A stretch of DNA of 64,000 nt from assembly GCF_001889605.1 (NCBI RefSeq), contig NZ_CP018171.1, positions 2,564,501 to 2,628,500 of the forward strand, given 5' to 3'. The position numbers and the translations under genes are program-made. The notes under the pieces were generated by a model. That model saw only the letters and a list, made by a program, of their open reading frames with translations, made no database searches and was not told the origin of the DNA. Below, piece after piece: positions 17,701 to 27,409 of this stretch. The DNA comes from Aquibium oceanicum (GTDB taxonomy: Bacteria > Pseudomonadota > Alphaproteobacteria > Rhizobiales > Rhizobiaceae). Numbering within the stretch: the first letter of the stretch is position 1; every line of letters begins with the position of its first letter.

Positions 17701-20700
17701 GCGAGCAGCTTGCGGTCGGCCTCGTCGAAGGTCTCCGCCATGCCGCCCGAGCGCTCCTCCAGAGCGCGGGCGGTGGCCTCGGCGCGTGCCAGCAGCATCT
17801 CGTCGGCATCGGAGAACCGCTTGGCAATGTCGTCGGCGCGCGAGGAGAGCATGATGGCCGTCTGATCGGCGCGTTCGGCGAGCTTCCGGTCGGTCTGCTC
17901 GAACACGTCGGCCAGTTCGGCGGCGCGCTGCGAGATCTTCTCGCCCGAAACGTCGACACGTTCTCCGAGCCGGCGTTCGGCTTCGTCGAAGGCGGAGGCG
18001 AAGTCCCCGGCGCGGGCGGCCAGCGTGTTGGCCGTCAGGTCGATCCGGTGCGCGATCTTCTCGTCGGCATCGGTGAAGACGCGGCCGGCCTCGTTGGTGA
18101 GGGTCGAGGTGATCTCGACGACCTTGTCGCGCAGCGAACCCGCCACGACGATGGCGCTGTTCTCGATCGCGGCACGCACGTTCTCGATGCCCACGCCGAG
18201 CGCGCGCTGCATGGTGTCCGTCCGTTCCTCGATGACGCCGGTCTGGCGGCGGAATGCCTCCTCGATCTTCTCGACGTCGCCCGCCAGCGCGGAGGTGATC
18301 TCGCCGCGGCTCGACGACAGCAGTTCCAGATGCGCCTGGAGGGCGGCATCCACCGCCGCCCGCGTGTCGGCGAGCTTCCCGAGATCCTGCTCCAGCGCGC
18401 GCGTCATGATGTTGCGGCCTTCGGCGAGCTTGGAGACATGCGTGGTGACCGAGCCGTCGATCGCCTGGCTCGCCTCGGCGATCTTGCGCAGGTCTTCGTC
18501 CAGCGTGGTCGAGAGCTCGTGACGGCGGTTCGCCAGATTGTCGAGATGCTCCTTTACCACCGAATCGATGAGGGCGCGCGTGTCGGCGAGCTTGGAGAGA
18601 TCCTCGTCCAGAGCCTCGGTAAGGACGTGCCTGCCGTCGGCGAGACGAGCGACCTGCTCGGCGACCGCCTGGTCGATGAGGTCGCGGGTCTCCGACAGGC
18701 GAACGAGGTCCGCCTCCATCGCCAGGGTGAGCTGGTCCCGGCCTTCCGAAAGGCGTGCGAGCTGCTCCGAGACGATGGTCTCGATGCCGGTCCGCGCCTG
18801 CTCGATCTGCTGCATGTCGGTGTCGAGCGCCTGGGAGAGGGTGCTGCGGCCTTCCGCCAGCCTGGCGACGTGACCGGTGACCACCTCGTCGATCTCCGAC
18901 TTCGCGCCGGCCAGGCGGCCGAGATCGTCGTCGAGAGCCTGCTTGAAGAGCTTGCGCCCTTCGGAGAGCTTGGAGATGTGGCCGACGACGAGGCCGTCGA
19001 TTTCGGCGCGCGATTCGTCGAGCCGCTGCAGATCCTCCTGGATCGCGCCGGTCAGCATCGAGCGGGCATTCGCCAGTTTCTCGGAATGATCGGCGAGTGC
19101 CTGGCCGACGTTCTCCAGATCGCCCTGGAGGGCCTGCGTGAGGACGCTCCGTCCTTCCGACAGGATGCCGAGCTGGCTGGCGACGGCGGCCTCGATTTTG
19201 ACGAGGTCATCCTGCAGCGATTCGGTCAGCGAATTGCGGCGCTGCGCCACGCTTTCCAGGTGAGAGGCGGTCGCGGCGTCGATCTGGGCGAGGTCCGCCT
19301 GCAAGGCTTGCGTCAGCGCATCCCGCTGCTGGGCGATGCTTCCGAGCTGGGAAGCAGCGGTCGTGTCGATGCGCGCGAGGTCGGTTTGCAGCGCCTCGGT
19401 CAGCGTCGCCCGATGCTGGGCGATGTTGTCCATGTGGGCGCCCGCCGCGCTTTCGATCTGGGCGAGATCCGATTGCAGGACCTCGGCCAGCGAATCGCGA
19501 CGCTGGGCGATGTTGTCCAGATGCGAGGCCGCCGTGTTGTCGATGCGAGCGAGGTCCGCCTTCAGGGCTTCGGTCAGCGCGTCGCGGCGCTGGGCGAACG
19601 ATTCCAGATGCGTGGCCACCGCGGCATCGATCTCCGCCCGCGTTTCGCCGAGGCGCGAGAGGTCGGAGTCGAGCGCCTCCGTGAGGCTGCGCCTTCCATC
19701 GCCGATCCTGTCGAGGTGGGCCGTGACGACGCCGTCCACGTTCGCCAGATCGCTTTCGAGTGCATTCGTGAGCGACGCGCGGCTCTCGGCGAGCTTGCCG
19801 AGATGGCTGACGACTACGTCGTCGATTTCGGCACGGGTCTGGGCGAGGTGACCGAGATCCTCGTCGAGCGCCTTGCGGAACAGTTTGCGGCCTTCGGCGA
19901 GCTTGCCGATGTGACCGGCAACCACCGCGTCGATTTCGGCGCGCGCATCGCCAAGGCCCTCGAGGTCCTGGTTGAGCGCGGCCGTCAGGTCGCTGCGGCC
20001 CTGCGCCAGGCGTTCCAGATTGGCAGCGAAGGCGTTCTCGACGTTCTCGATCTCGCCATGCAGCGCTTCCGTGAGGCTGCTGCGGCGTTCGGCAAGCTTG
20101 CCGAGGCTCGCGGCGACCGCGCCGTCGATTCCTTCGATCTCGCCGTGGAGAGCCTGGATGAATTCCTGGCGGCCGCCGCTGATCTTGTCGAGCTGTCCGG
20201 CGAATGCGGTATCGACGGCCGAGAGATCTCCCTCCAGCGCGCGGGTGAGGCTGCTTCGGCCTTCCGACAGTCGCTCGAGATAGCCGGATACAACGCCTTC
20301 CAGGTCGGAGCGGGCATCCTCGAGGTGCCGCAGATCGGCATCCAGCATGTCCGTCATGCGTCCGCGACCGGCTTCGAGACGGTCGTTGAATTCCGACGCG
20401 CGTGCCTCGAGCATGGCTGACGTGGACTGGACGAGCGCGTTCATGTCGGCGTCGACCTTGGTGCGGCTGTCGTCGGCCGCATGGGCGATGTCTTCGCTGC
20501 CCTTGCGGAAAGCGTCCGCGATGTCGCGGGTGCGCTCCGCGAGCGCCTCGTTGATCTGACGGGAACGGGCCTCCAGAGCGGCATTGAGCTTCTCGGCGCC
20601 GGTGTCCAGCGCCTGGGCGCGGGTCTCGAACTCGCCGATGAGCGAGCGGCCGCGCTCGGCCAGCGTGCGCTCGATCTCCTGGAGGCGCTGGTCGAATTCC

Positions 20701-21974
20701 TGGGTCAGCGTATCGGTGGCGCCACCGAGCAGCGAGGCCATGCCGCTGGTGCGGCTGTCCAGCATCTGCGACAGCGACCGGGTCGCGGCTTCCGTGCTTT
20801 CGGCGAGTGTGGCGATGCGGGTGTCGAGCAGGCTCGCGAAGGCTTCGCCGGATGTGCTGAGGCGGCCGGTGATGTTCTCCATCCGCTCGTCGATGGCGCC
20901 GTATATGGAGTTGCCGCTCTCGTTGAAGCGCTCGACCAGTGCCTCGCCGGCATTGGTGATGGTGTAGGTCAGCTTGCTAGATGCGCCGGAGACGGTCTCC
21001 TGGATCAGGTCGGTCGCCGAGTTCAGTTCCTCGCGGATCTGTTCGTGCGCACCGGCGATGGAGGCGCGGACGCGTTCGGCGTGGCTGATAACCGCTTCGC
21101 GTTCAGTGCCGAGGCCGTCGACGAGCGTGCGGATGCGCCGCTCGTTCTCCGAATAGGCGCGTTCGAGCTCATTGACCTCGGTATGGACGAGCGTCTCGAG
21201 TTCGACGGCGCGCGCAAGCGTGCGCTCGATGCCTTCGCCCATGGCATTCACCTCGCGGCGAACGGCCTGGCTGATGGTCATGACGCGGTCCTGGGCGACC
21301 GACTCCGGCTCCGCGAGGCGGTAGGCGAGCGCGGTCATCGACTGTGCAGCGAGACGCATCTCCTGCGCACGGCGAACCAGCAGGGCGAAGGCCCAGAAGA
21401 GGATGAGCGGCAGGATCGCACCGACCGCGATGCCGAGCGCCCCCGGCGTGGCCAGCAGCCCGTCGATGGAACGGACGTCCCAGATGGCGGGGGCGTAGAG
21501 CTGGTTGGCAAGCGTCAAGGCGCCGGCGATCCACAGGACCGAGATCACAGCGACCGTCCAGTAGACCGCGCTCGATCCCCGGCGGTTGAGGTTGGCGAGG
21601 ACGGCGGTCAGGTCCTTCTGGCGGTCGTCATTGGCGGGGGTGAAGGGCGCGGCGGGACGTGCCGGTCCGCTCTCGGCGGCAGCGGGGCGGAAGTTCGCCT
21701 CTTCGGCGGGACGCGCGGGACCGGCGGCCGGGCGAGGGGCGGCCTTCTTCTCGACCGGCGCCTCTTTCACCGCTGTCTCGGCTGCGGCGACGGCGGCTTC
21801 GCCACGGCCTTCGCGCGCCAGTTCGTCAGCGGCCAGGGAGATCTGCGCTTCCAGCTCCTCCATGGAGGCCGTCAGGTCGATCTCTTCGTCGGCGAAATTG
21901 ATATCGAGGGCTTCCTCGAGCTCCCTTTCGACGTCGTTCTCGATGTTCCTGGTCGTGGTCGGTTTGCGAGCCAT
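14721..21974 (-). CDS. rgsE: Growth-pole-ring protein homologue (GPR/RgsE), giant coiled-coil membrane protein
   Basis: 2417 residues. An acidic N-terminal region (about 1-130) precedes two membrane helices (about 134-160 and 176-200). The next ~1,900 residues are almost wholly helical, with apolipoprotein-like repeats of 29 residues, some of 36. One block repeats units like GKLAERRSSLTEALHGEIENV. A later block has at least 16 consecutive units starting FDEAD and containing ARALEER. A Pro/Gln-rich linker and a conserved C-terminal domain of ~115 residues (ELWQRYRRGERNVFTRRLY...) end it. This architecture matches Agrobacterium GPR (about 2,100 aa) and Sinorhizobium RgsE, needed for unipolar growth. 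Assignment is from architecture and taxon; no alignment was run. Confidence 0.8.
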   Translation of the reverse strand: MARKPTTTRNIENDVERELEEALDINFADEEIDLTASMEELEAQISLAADELAREGRGEAAVAAAETAVKEAPVEKKAAPRPAAGPARPAEEANFRPAAAESGPARPAAPFTPANDDRQKDLTAVLANLNRRGSSAVYWTVAVISVLWIAGALTLANQLYAPAIWDVRSIDGLLATPGALGIAVGAILPLILFWAFALLVRRAQEMRLAAQSMTALAYRLAEPESVAQDRVMTISQAVRREVNAMGEGIERTLARAVELETLVHTEVNELERAYSENERRIRTLVDGLGTEREAVISHAERVRASIAGAHEQIREELNSATDLIQETVSGASSKLTYTITNAGEALVERFNESGNSIYGAIDERMENITGRLSTSGEAFASLLDTRIATLAESTEAATRSLSQMLDSRTSGMASLLGGATDTLTQEFDQRLQEIERTLAERGRSLIGEFETRAQALDTGAEKLNAALEARSRQINEALAERTRDIADAFRKGSEDIAHAADDSRTKVDADMNALVQSTSAMLEARASEFNDRLEAGRGRMTDMLDADLRHLEDARSDLEGVVSGYLERLSEGRSSLTRALEGDLSAVDTAFAGQLDKISGGRQEFIQALHGEIEGIDGAVAASLGKLAERRSSLTEALHGEIENVENAFAANLERLAQGRSDLTAALNQDLEGLGDARAEIDAVVAGHIGKLAEGRKLFRKALDEDLGHLAQTRAEIDDVVVSHLGKLAESRASLTNALESDLANVDGVVTAHLDRIGDGRRSLTEALDSDLSRLGETRAEIDAAVATHLESFAQRRDALTEALKADLARIDNTAASHLDNIAQRRDSLAEVLQSDLAQIESAAGAHMDNIAQHRATLTEALQTDLARIDTTAASQLGSIAQQRDALTQALQADLAQIDAATASHLESVAQRRNSLTESLQDDLVKIEAAVASQLGILSEGRSVLTQALQGDLENVGQALADHSEKLANARSMLTGAIQEDLQRLDESRAEIDGLVVGHISKLSEGRKLFKQALDDDLGRLAGAKSEIDEVVTGHVARLAEGRSTLSQALDTDMQQIEQARTGIETIVSEQLARLSEGRDQLTLAMEADLVRLSETRDLIDQAVAEQVARLADGRHVLTEALDEDLSKLADTRALIDSVVKEHLDNLANRRHELSTTLDEDLRKIAEASQAIDGSVTTHVSKLAEGRNIMTRALEQDLGKLADTRAAVDAALQAHLELLSSSRGEITSALAGDVEKIEEAFRRQTGVIEERTDTMQRALGVGIENVRAAIENSAIVVAGSLRDKVVEITSTLTNEAGRVFTDADEKIAHRIDLTANTLAARAGDFASAFDEAERRLGERVDVSGEKISQRAAELADVFEQTDRKLAERADQTAIMLSSRADDIAKRFSDADEMLLARAEATARALEERSGGMAETFDEADRKLLARAEATARALEERSRGIATAFDDADQKLLARVEETARTLDERSRDIAGTFDEADRTLIARAEQTARTLEERARGIAGTFDEADQRLLERLQETARAIEERARGITDTFDDADQRLIARLGETVRTIEERATGVAGSFDEADRQLAARLEATLRAMEDRARGVAGTFDEADQRLAARLEETAQTLEERSRGIIGGFEQSEQRMLARADSTAQTLEERAKGISAAFDDAERRIYVRAETTTQSLLEHSKGIAGAYEQAEKRMIERADRTAETLLERSSTIAGTFDEAGDRLVERADRTAEALLQRSSGIAGAFDEAGERLVERVENTTHSLVERSGVIADTFDGADRRIAARTRQTSEELEARTAQIDAALSNVEKRLGDSADAVTVRVSGQISEAEQRLAASSERIGQKLVEQVANTETQLVSRANVIAETFSAVNQHIGQSTSEAAATLDARTRELNEMLASRALEMGKVLDEKARPLIDSFAESGGELQKSLEAATHKATERLRSENAALVNAIASRTAETLSAMEGARESLSGNINEILDRLTQSNAKLSDLVGSATRNLSAIDEQLTGSTEAFSATTEKASQTISSSARLLDTNATRLADVSSQALKEVAAIASRFDDHGRLLSQAREMLGSAEASLSSTMEERQSALEELAVGLVKKSEDIERVMRSFEGIVGKAIEKVEGRTLSSTQHIRDAIAEVVEAATERFSGATDEIRRTANEIRSELEETRTELKRGVLELPEEARESTGAIRRAVGEQIAALKELADIVAKSGRMYDVRDSAPAPAPVRQQQAPQPAPAVQQQPARPAPAPRRAPEADTRVAEPVLRGTLEHDRVSEPAPVDRDGGQQDGWVQNLLRRASRDEEAPAPAPAPAERSPLHVVESLNSLSVDIARAIDHEASIELWQRYRRGERNVFTRRLYTLKGQQTFDEIRRKYQIDGEFRSAVDRYCEDFEKLLQDVSRNDRDNMVTQTYLTSDTGKVYTMLAHASGRLR

Positions 21975-22273
21975 GCCGTTTCAACCCTGTACTTTTTCTA
22001 CGCCCGGACCCGCTGATGTCCGATGCACTGCAGCCCGATCGCATGACGCAATCTGGCCCCCGTATCGTAGTGGCACAGGGGGTCAAAGGAAACACGGAAG
22101 TCGCGACATGCGTAAAAGTTTAAACACAAGGTTAACAGCGATTGATCCCGTGCACCAAATTTCCGCCACAGTCGCACGGTGTGCGTTAACCGCATATCCA
22201 CCCGGCGGATTTATGGTCTCCGTCGAGCCGGTGCCGCGTACGAGCCCGGACATAAGGAAGTGCAGGCGGATTT
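21975..22273. promoter_or_regulatory. Divergent promoter region of rgsE and the Hpt gene
   Basis: 299 bases, less GC-rich than the flanks, between the start codons of rgsE (minus) and the Hpt-domain gene (plus). It must contain both promoters. TTAA at 22120-22123 and TTAA at 22132-22135 are separated by 8 bases, one more than the CtrA consensus TTAA-N7-TTAA, and a TTAACC half-site lies near 22187. I do not call a CtrA box. Confidence 0.4.
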
Positions 22274-22654
22274 ATGAACATGGCGTTGCCGAGTGTTGAA
22301 GCCGTAGCGTTTTCGCGGCCAGGTGGGGAAAGCTGCGGACATTCGCGCAACAGACCCGTGGATCTCAATCACCTCTCGCGGCAGACGATGGGCGACCGGG
22401 CGCTCGAGCAGGAGGTACTGTCCATGTTCCTCCAGCAGGCCAAGCACGTTCGCGAGAAGATTTGTGCCGCTCCGGAGGCCGAGCGGCTGTCGCTCGCGCA
22501 TGGCCTGAAGGGCGCGGCGCGCGGCATCGGAGCGTTCCGGGTTGCCGACATAGCCGGGGAAGTCGAGAGCGATCCGACGAGCGAGAAGCATCTGCGCAGG
22601 CTCGCGGCCGCGATCGAGGACGTGCGCGATTTCGTCGCTGCGATCAACCGCTAG
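22274..22654 (+). CDS. Hpt (histidine phosphotransfer) domain protein
   Basis: 126 residues. After a variable N-terminal 30 residues the sequence is a helical Hpt domain with the phosphorylatable histidine in AHGLKGAARGIGAF (H76). It would relay phosphoryl groups between response-regulator receiver domains in the cytoplasm. It is a single-domain protein, shorter than ChpT (which has a dimerisation/ATPase-like fold) and not that protein. No kinase is adjacent, and the nearest hybrid kinase in the window is CckA, 10 kb away. It is divergent from rgsE and lies 112 bases upstream of the ferredoxin gene on the same strand. Confidence 0.85.
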   Translation: MNMALPSVEAVAFSRPGGESCGHSRNRPVDLNHLSRQTMGDRALEQEVLSMFLQQAKHVREKICAAPEAERLSLAHGLKGAARGIGAFRVADIAGEVESDPTSEKHLRRLAAAIEDVRDFVAAINR

Positions 22655-22766
22655 CCCTTTTTCCTCGCATTCGGGTCGCATGGCCTAAAGGACGCGCCGC
22701 CTCGGCGGTTGACTTGCAGGACGGACACGATAAGTCCGCTTGTCTGTAGCGCCCGGGGCCAGCCGA

Positions 22767-24219
<1,453 letters not shown>

Positions 24220-24243
24220 TCGCCGCCGCTTGGCCTGTCTGCC

Positions 24244-24861
24244 TCAGTTCTGCAGGTTGCCGGCGCGGATGCGCTGCATCCGGTACTTGAGAAGCCGCAT
24301 CATGCGGTTTTCGAAGTTGATGGTCTCGATCCGGTCGAAGCGATCCTGGGCGCTATCGTGCTCGGCCAGCACCCGCGCGCTCACCGTCGCCGCAGCCGCC
24401 TTGATCTGCTCGCAGTCATCGCGACGGCCGAGCCGGCCAAGTTCGCTCTCCAGCTTGCGGGCATGTCGCTTGGCGATCTGCACGTGAGATTCCTCATGCC
24501 GGCGGATGTCGGAATTGAGCGTGTCCCAGATCAGCCGCGTGTCTTCGTCGGCTCTGCGGCGTTGCCCCCAGTTGGGCAGGATGATCTTTGCCTTCACCGT
24601 GACGACGGCTTTTTCGATGCGGCACCAGTCCGGCGTGCTGGCAAAGGTGTAGCGCGTCGAAAACTGCATCTGAGTGGCACCGGGGTGGCGCTGGCCGGTC
24701 GATTTCACCTTCGGTCCGCGCCGCGAGAGCTCCTTGTCGATCTCCTCCAGCGTGCTGCCGCCGATGGAGAAATAGGAGTATGTGCGCGAAATGGTTTGCG
24801 CCTGCGCCGCGGTCAGGGCGGCGAGCAGGCAGAGAAATGTGAAAAGAGTCATTCTCTTCAT
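24244..24861 (-). CDS. Exported DUF922 protein, putative Zn-dependent protease
   Basis: 205 residues with a clear signal peptide ending AQA. The mature part shows the DUF922 pattern: YSYFSIGGSTLEEIDKEL near the start, then GQRHPGATQMQFSTRYTF, ILPNW, and the putative zinc-protease motif RHEESHVQIAKRHA (HExxH-like) around residue 130. A conserved Cys pair (DWC and DDC) may form a disulfide. Members are predicted periplasmic metalloproteases with no known substrate. Convergent with the FNR gene, 24 bases apart, and divergent from folP. Confidence 0.8.
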   Translation of the reverse strand: MKRMTLFTFLCLLAALTAAQAQTISRTYSYFSIGGSTLEEIDKELSRRGPKVKSTGQRHPGATQMQFSTRYTFASTPDWCRIEKAVVTVKAKIILPNWGQRRRADEDTRLIWDTLNSDIRRHEESHVQIAKRHARKLESELGRLGRRDDCEQIKAAAATVSARVLAEHDSAQDRFDRIETINFENRMMRLLKYRMQRIRAGNLQN

Positions 24862-24970
24862 GGCGCATCCCCGTTAAGCCCAGCATGCGTCACGGCCGGC
24901 GAACCTGCAACCGGATTCACGGTTGGGGAAGCACTGGCGCGATGCCGCGGGAAAACGTGCTGAACGAGAA

Positions 24971-25825
24971 ATGATCGACTGCTTCAGACCTCGCCGCTGG
25001 CTCCTGGCCCACGGGCGCGAACTCGTGCTGGGGCCGAAGGCCGTGGTCATGGGCATCCTCAACGTGACGCCCGACAGCTTTTCCGACGGGGGTCGCTTCC
25101 GCTCGGCCACAAGGGCGATCGAGCAGGCCGCCGCAATGACAACGCAGGGCGCGGCGATCATCGACGTCGGCGGAGAATCGACGCGACCCGGCAGCGCCGC
25201 GGTCAGCGCCGCCGAGGAACAGGCCCGGGTCCTGCCGGTGATCGAGGCACTGGCGGCCCGCGAGGACGTGCTGATCTCGGTCGACACCTACCGCGCCGAA
25301 ACGGCGCGCGCCGCGCTGGAGGCCGGAGCCCACATCGTCAACGACGTTTGGGGCCTCCAGCGAGACCCGGACCTGGCATCGGTGTGCCGGGCGGCGGGGG
25401 CAGGCGTCGTCCTCATGCACAACAGCCGCGAGCGGCGGGTTGATCCGGACCCGGTCGCCGACCAGCACGTCTTCCTCGATCGCTCGCTCGACCTTGCGAA
25501 AGATGCGGGCATCTCGTCCGAACACATCGTCCTCGATCCGGGTTTCGGCTTCGGCAAGGAAAAGCCGGAACTGAACTTCGCGCTGATGCGGCGGTTCGGG
25601 GAACTGCACGCCTTCGGCTTTCCGCTCCTGGCCGGGACCTCGCGCAAACGCTTCATCGGCCATGCGACTGGACGCGAGGCGGTCGACCGGGATGCCGGTA
25701 CGGCGGCCACCAGTGCTATCCTGAGGCTAGAGGGAGCGGCGGTTTTCCGCGTTCACGATGTCGCAATGAACATCGATGCCCTGCGTATCGCCGATGCTAT
25801 GCTCGCCACGTCCGAGGCAGCTTGA
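24971..25825 (+). CDS. folP: Dihydropteroate synthase
   Basis: 284 residues from the ATG at 24971. The longer frame would start at a TTG with no support. All family blocks are present: GILNVTPDSFSDGG, DVGGESTRPGS, SVDTYRAE, NDVWGLQRDP, MHNSRE, LDPGFGFGK and GTSRKRFIG. It condenses 6-hydroxymethyl-7,8-dihydropterin pyrophosphate with p-aminobenzoate to 7,8-dihydropteroate in the cytoplasm and is the sulfonamide target. First gene of folP-folB-folK, with folB starting 12 bases after its stop. Confidence 0.96.
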   Translation: MIDCFRPRRWLLAHGRELVLGPKAVVMGILNVTPDSFSDGGRFRSATRAIEQAAAMTTQGAAIIDVGGESTRPGSAAVSAAEEQARVLPVIEALAAREDVLISVDTYRAETARAALEAGAHIVNDVWGLQRDPDLASVCRAAGAGVVLMHNSRERRVDPDPVADQHVFLDRSLDLAKDAGISSEHIVLDPGFGFGKEKPELNFALMRRFGELHAFGFPLLAGTSRKRFIGHATGREAVDRDAGTAATSAILRLEGAAVFRVHDVAMNIDALRIADAMLATSEAA

Positions 25826-25837
25826 GGATTTTCGATC

Positions 25838-26197
25838 ATGTACCTGATCCGCATGAAGAACTGCGCATTTTTCGCGCGCCACGGCGTCCTCGACGAAGAG
25901 GAGACGCTGGGTCAGCGGTTTTATGTCGACGCGGTTCTGACGGTCGATCCTGGTGACGGGCTGGAGACGGATTCGATCCAGGCGACCGTCGACTACGGGG
26001 TGGCGTTCAAGGTCATCGAGGAGATCGTCACCGGCAAGCGCCGCTTCCTCATCGAGGCGCTCGCGCTCGAGGTGGCGAAGGCGCTGTCCTTGCGCTTCCC
26101 GCAGATCGTGAAAGCCGAAATCACCGTGAGAAAACCGAATGCGCCGGTGGCCGGCGTGCTCGACCATGTGGAGGTGACAGTTGTCTGGCCCGAATGA
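25838..26197 (+). CDS. folB: Dihydroneopterin aldolase
   Basis: 119 residues, the normal family length. The signature region reads MKNCAFFARHGVLDEEETLGQRFYVD, with the catalytic Glu in the HGVLDEEE segment, and TVDYGVAFKVIEE follows. The C-terminal lysine lies in VRKPNAPVAG. It cleaves 7,8-dihydroneopterin to 6-hydroxymethyl-dihydropterin and glycolaldehyde. A GAGGA ribosome site precedes the ATG. Its 3' end overlaps folK by 17 bases. Confidence 0.95.
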   Translation: MYLIRMKNCAFFARHGVLDEEETLGQRFYVDAVLTVDPGDGLETDSIQATVDYGVAFKVIEEIVTGKRRFLIEALALEVAKALSLRFPQIVKAEITVRKPNAPVAGVLDHVEVTVVWPE

Positions 26198-26702
26198 ACA
26201 GCAGGCCTTCCTGAGCCTCGGCGGCAATCTCGGCGAGCCGCGGCGCGCGATGGGTGCCGCGCTCAGGATCATCGACGCCGATCCGCAGACGCGGATCTCC
26301 GCCGTCTCGTCGGTCTACCGGACGCCGCCCTGGGGCGACATCAATCAACCGGACTTCCTCAATTCGGCGGCGGAGGTGCGCACGACGCTGTCGGCGCGGG
26401 GCTTGCTGAACCTGTGCCTGGGCGCGGAGAATGCTCTGAAACGCATCCGCACGGAGGCGGGCGGGCCGCGCTCCATCGATGTGGACGTGCTCTATTACAG
26501 CGGACGTTCCTACAAGGAGCCGGGGCTGGAGATTCCACATCCGCGCATGGTCCTGCGCGCATTCGTCCTCCTGCCCCTGACCGAGATCGCGCCCGAACTG
26601 GAACTGGAGGGAAAATCAGTAGCCGAGCATCTGGCCGGAGTCGATCAGGACGGTATCTCTATCGTGGAGCACGGCGGAGACTGGTGGCGGCAGCAGGATT
26701 AG
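26181..26702 (+). CDS. folK: 2-amino-4-hydroxy-6-hydroxymethyldihydropteridine pyrophosphokinase (HPPK)
   Basis: 173 residues. The start is a TTG at 26181 preceded by GGAGGTGACAG inside folB. The next in-frame ATG, at 26250, would delete the conserved LSLGGNLG strand, so TTG is favoured. Family motifs are SSVYRTPPWGDINQPDFLN and GPRSIDVDVLYY, with the PHPRM-like segment IPHPRMVLRAFVL. It phosphorylates 6-hydroxymethyl-dihydropterin with ATP, feeding FolP. The 17-base overlap with folB implies translational coupling. Confidence 0.94.
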   Translation: MSGPNEQQAFLSLGGNLGEPRRAMGAALRIIDADPQTRISAVSSVYRTPPWGDINQPDFLNSAAEVRTTLSARGLLNLCLGAENALKRIRTEAGGPRSIDVDVLYYSGRSYKEPGLEIPHPRMVLRAFVLLPLTEIAPELELEGKSVAEHLAGVDQDGISIVEHGGDWWRQQD

Positions 26703-26723
26703 GCGGTGCAGTGATACCGCGGA

Positions 26724-27269
26724 TCAGTCCTGCGCGATCGCCCCGACGCTGGAACCGTCGACCCGCTTCAGGTTCATGCCGATCACCGGCACAAGTTCCT
26801 TGTTCACGCGGACCGAGACAGTCACGTTCATGGCGTCCCTGCTTTTCATGTTTGCCAGCATGGCGCCGTTGAGCTGCTTGCGGTTCAGCGTCATGACCAC
26901 CTTCGAGCCGGAGACGTTTCCGGCCACGATGTCCAGCCCGTCGCCTTCCGCCCCGTCGAGAAACTTGCCGCGATAGGAACTTCCCTTGCGCTCGATCCGC
27001 GCCGACATGCGCTGCGAGAAGAGCCCGACGCGGCAGCTTCCCTCCAGTGCCATTCCGATCTTTCCATCGGGCATGGCGCCGGTCAACGAGCAGGTGAACT
27101 TCGTGCCCTTGTACTTTCCGGCCACAATCTCGCCCGGCCCGGTCCATTCGCCGCGCACGTTCTGGAAGAACTGGGCGTCACGGTCCGCAGCGGCCGCGGG
27201 AACGAGCTGAAACGCCAGCAACGACGCCGCCAATGGGAGAAATGCTGTGCGAGGCAATCGTGTCGTCAT
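26724..27269 (-). CDS. Exported conserved hypothetical protein
   Basis: 181 residues with a signal peptide ending VPAAAA. The mature part is a predicted beta-rich repeat of the type GEWTGPGEIVAGKYKGTKFTCSLTG... ...GKIGMALEGSCRVG..., with two cysteines. I recognise the look of a Rhizobiales-specific periplasmic protein but know no function. Convergent with folK, 21 bases apart. Confidence 0.7.
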   Translation of the reverse strand: MTTRLPRTAFLPLAASLLAFQLVPAAAADRDAQFFQNVRGEWTGPGEIVAGKYKGTKFTCSLTGAMPDGKIGMALEGSCRVGLFSQRMSARIERKGSSYRGKFLDGAEGDGLDIVAGNVSGSKVVMTLNRKQLNGAMLANMKSRDAMNVTVSVRVNKELVPVIGMNLKRVDGSSVGAIAQD

Positions 27270-27409
27270 GAAGCACCAGCGATCAACTTGAACTCTACGG
27301 AACCCGTCGGAGCATGGCCAAGATTGGTTAATGCTTCGTCTAGCGGGACCGATTCTCCGCTACAATGCTAAACCAAGCACTGCATGGCAAGCCTGTTTCG
27401 GCGAGGCGG

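Noticed and set aside
14742-20420. Open plus-strand frame of 1892 codons antisense to rgsE
   Set aside because: The repetitive, GC-rich coding strand of rgsE suppresses stop codons in this antisense frame. The translation shows no family motif, signal or sensible composition, while the minus-strand frame has a coherent architecture.
22120-22135. CtrA-box-like TTAA...TTAA pair
   Set aside because: Spacing is 8 rather than the required 7 bases, so I mention it only as a weak hint.
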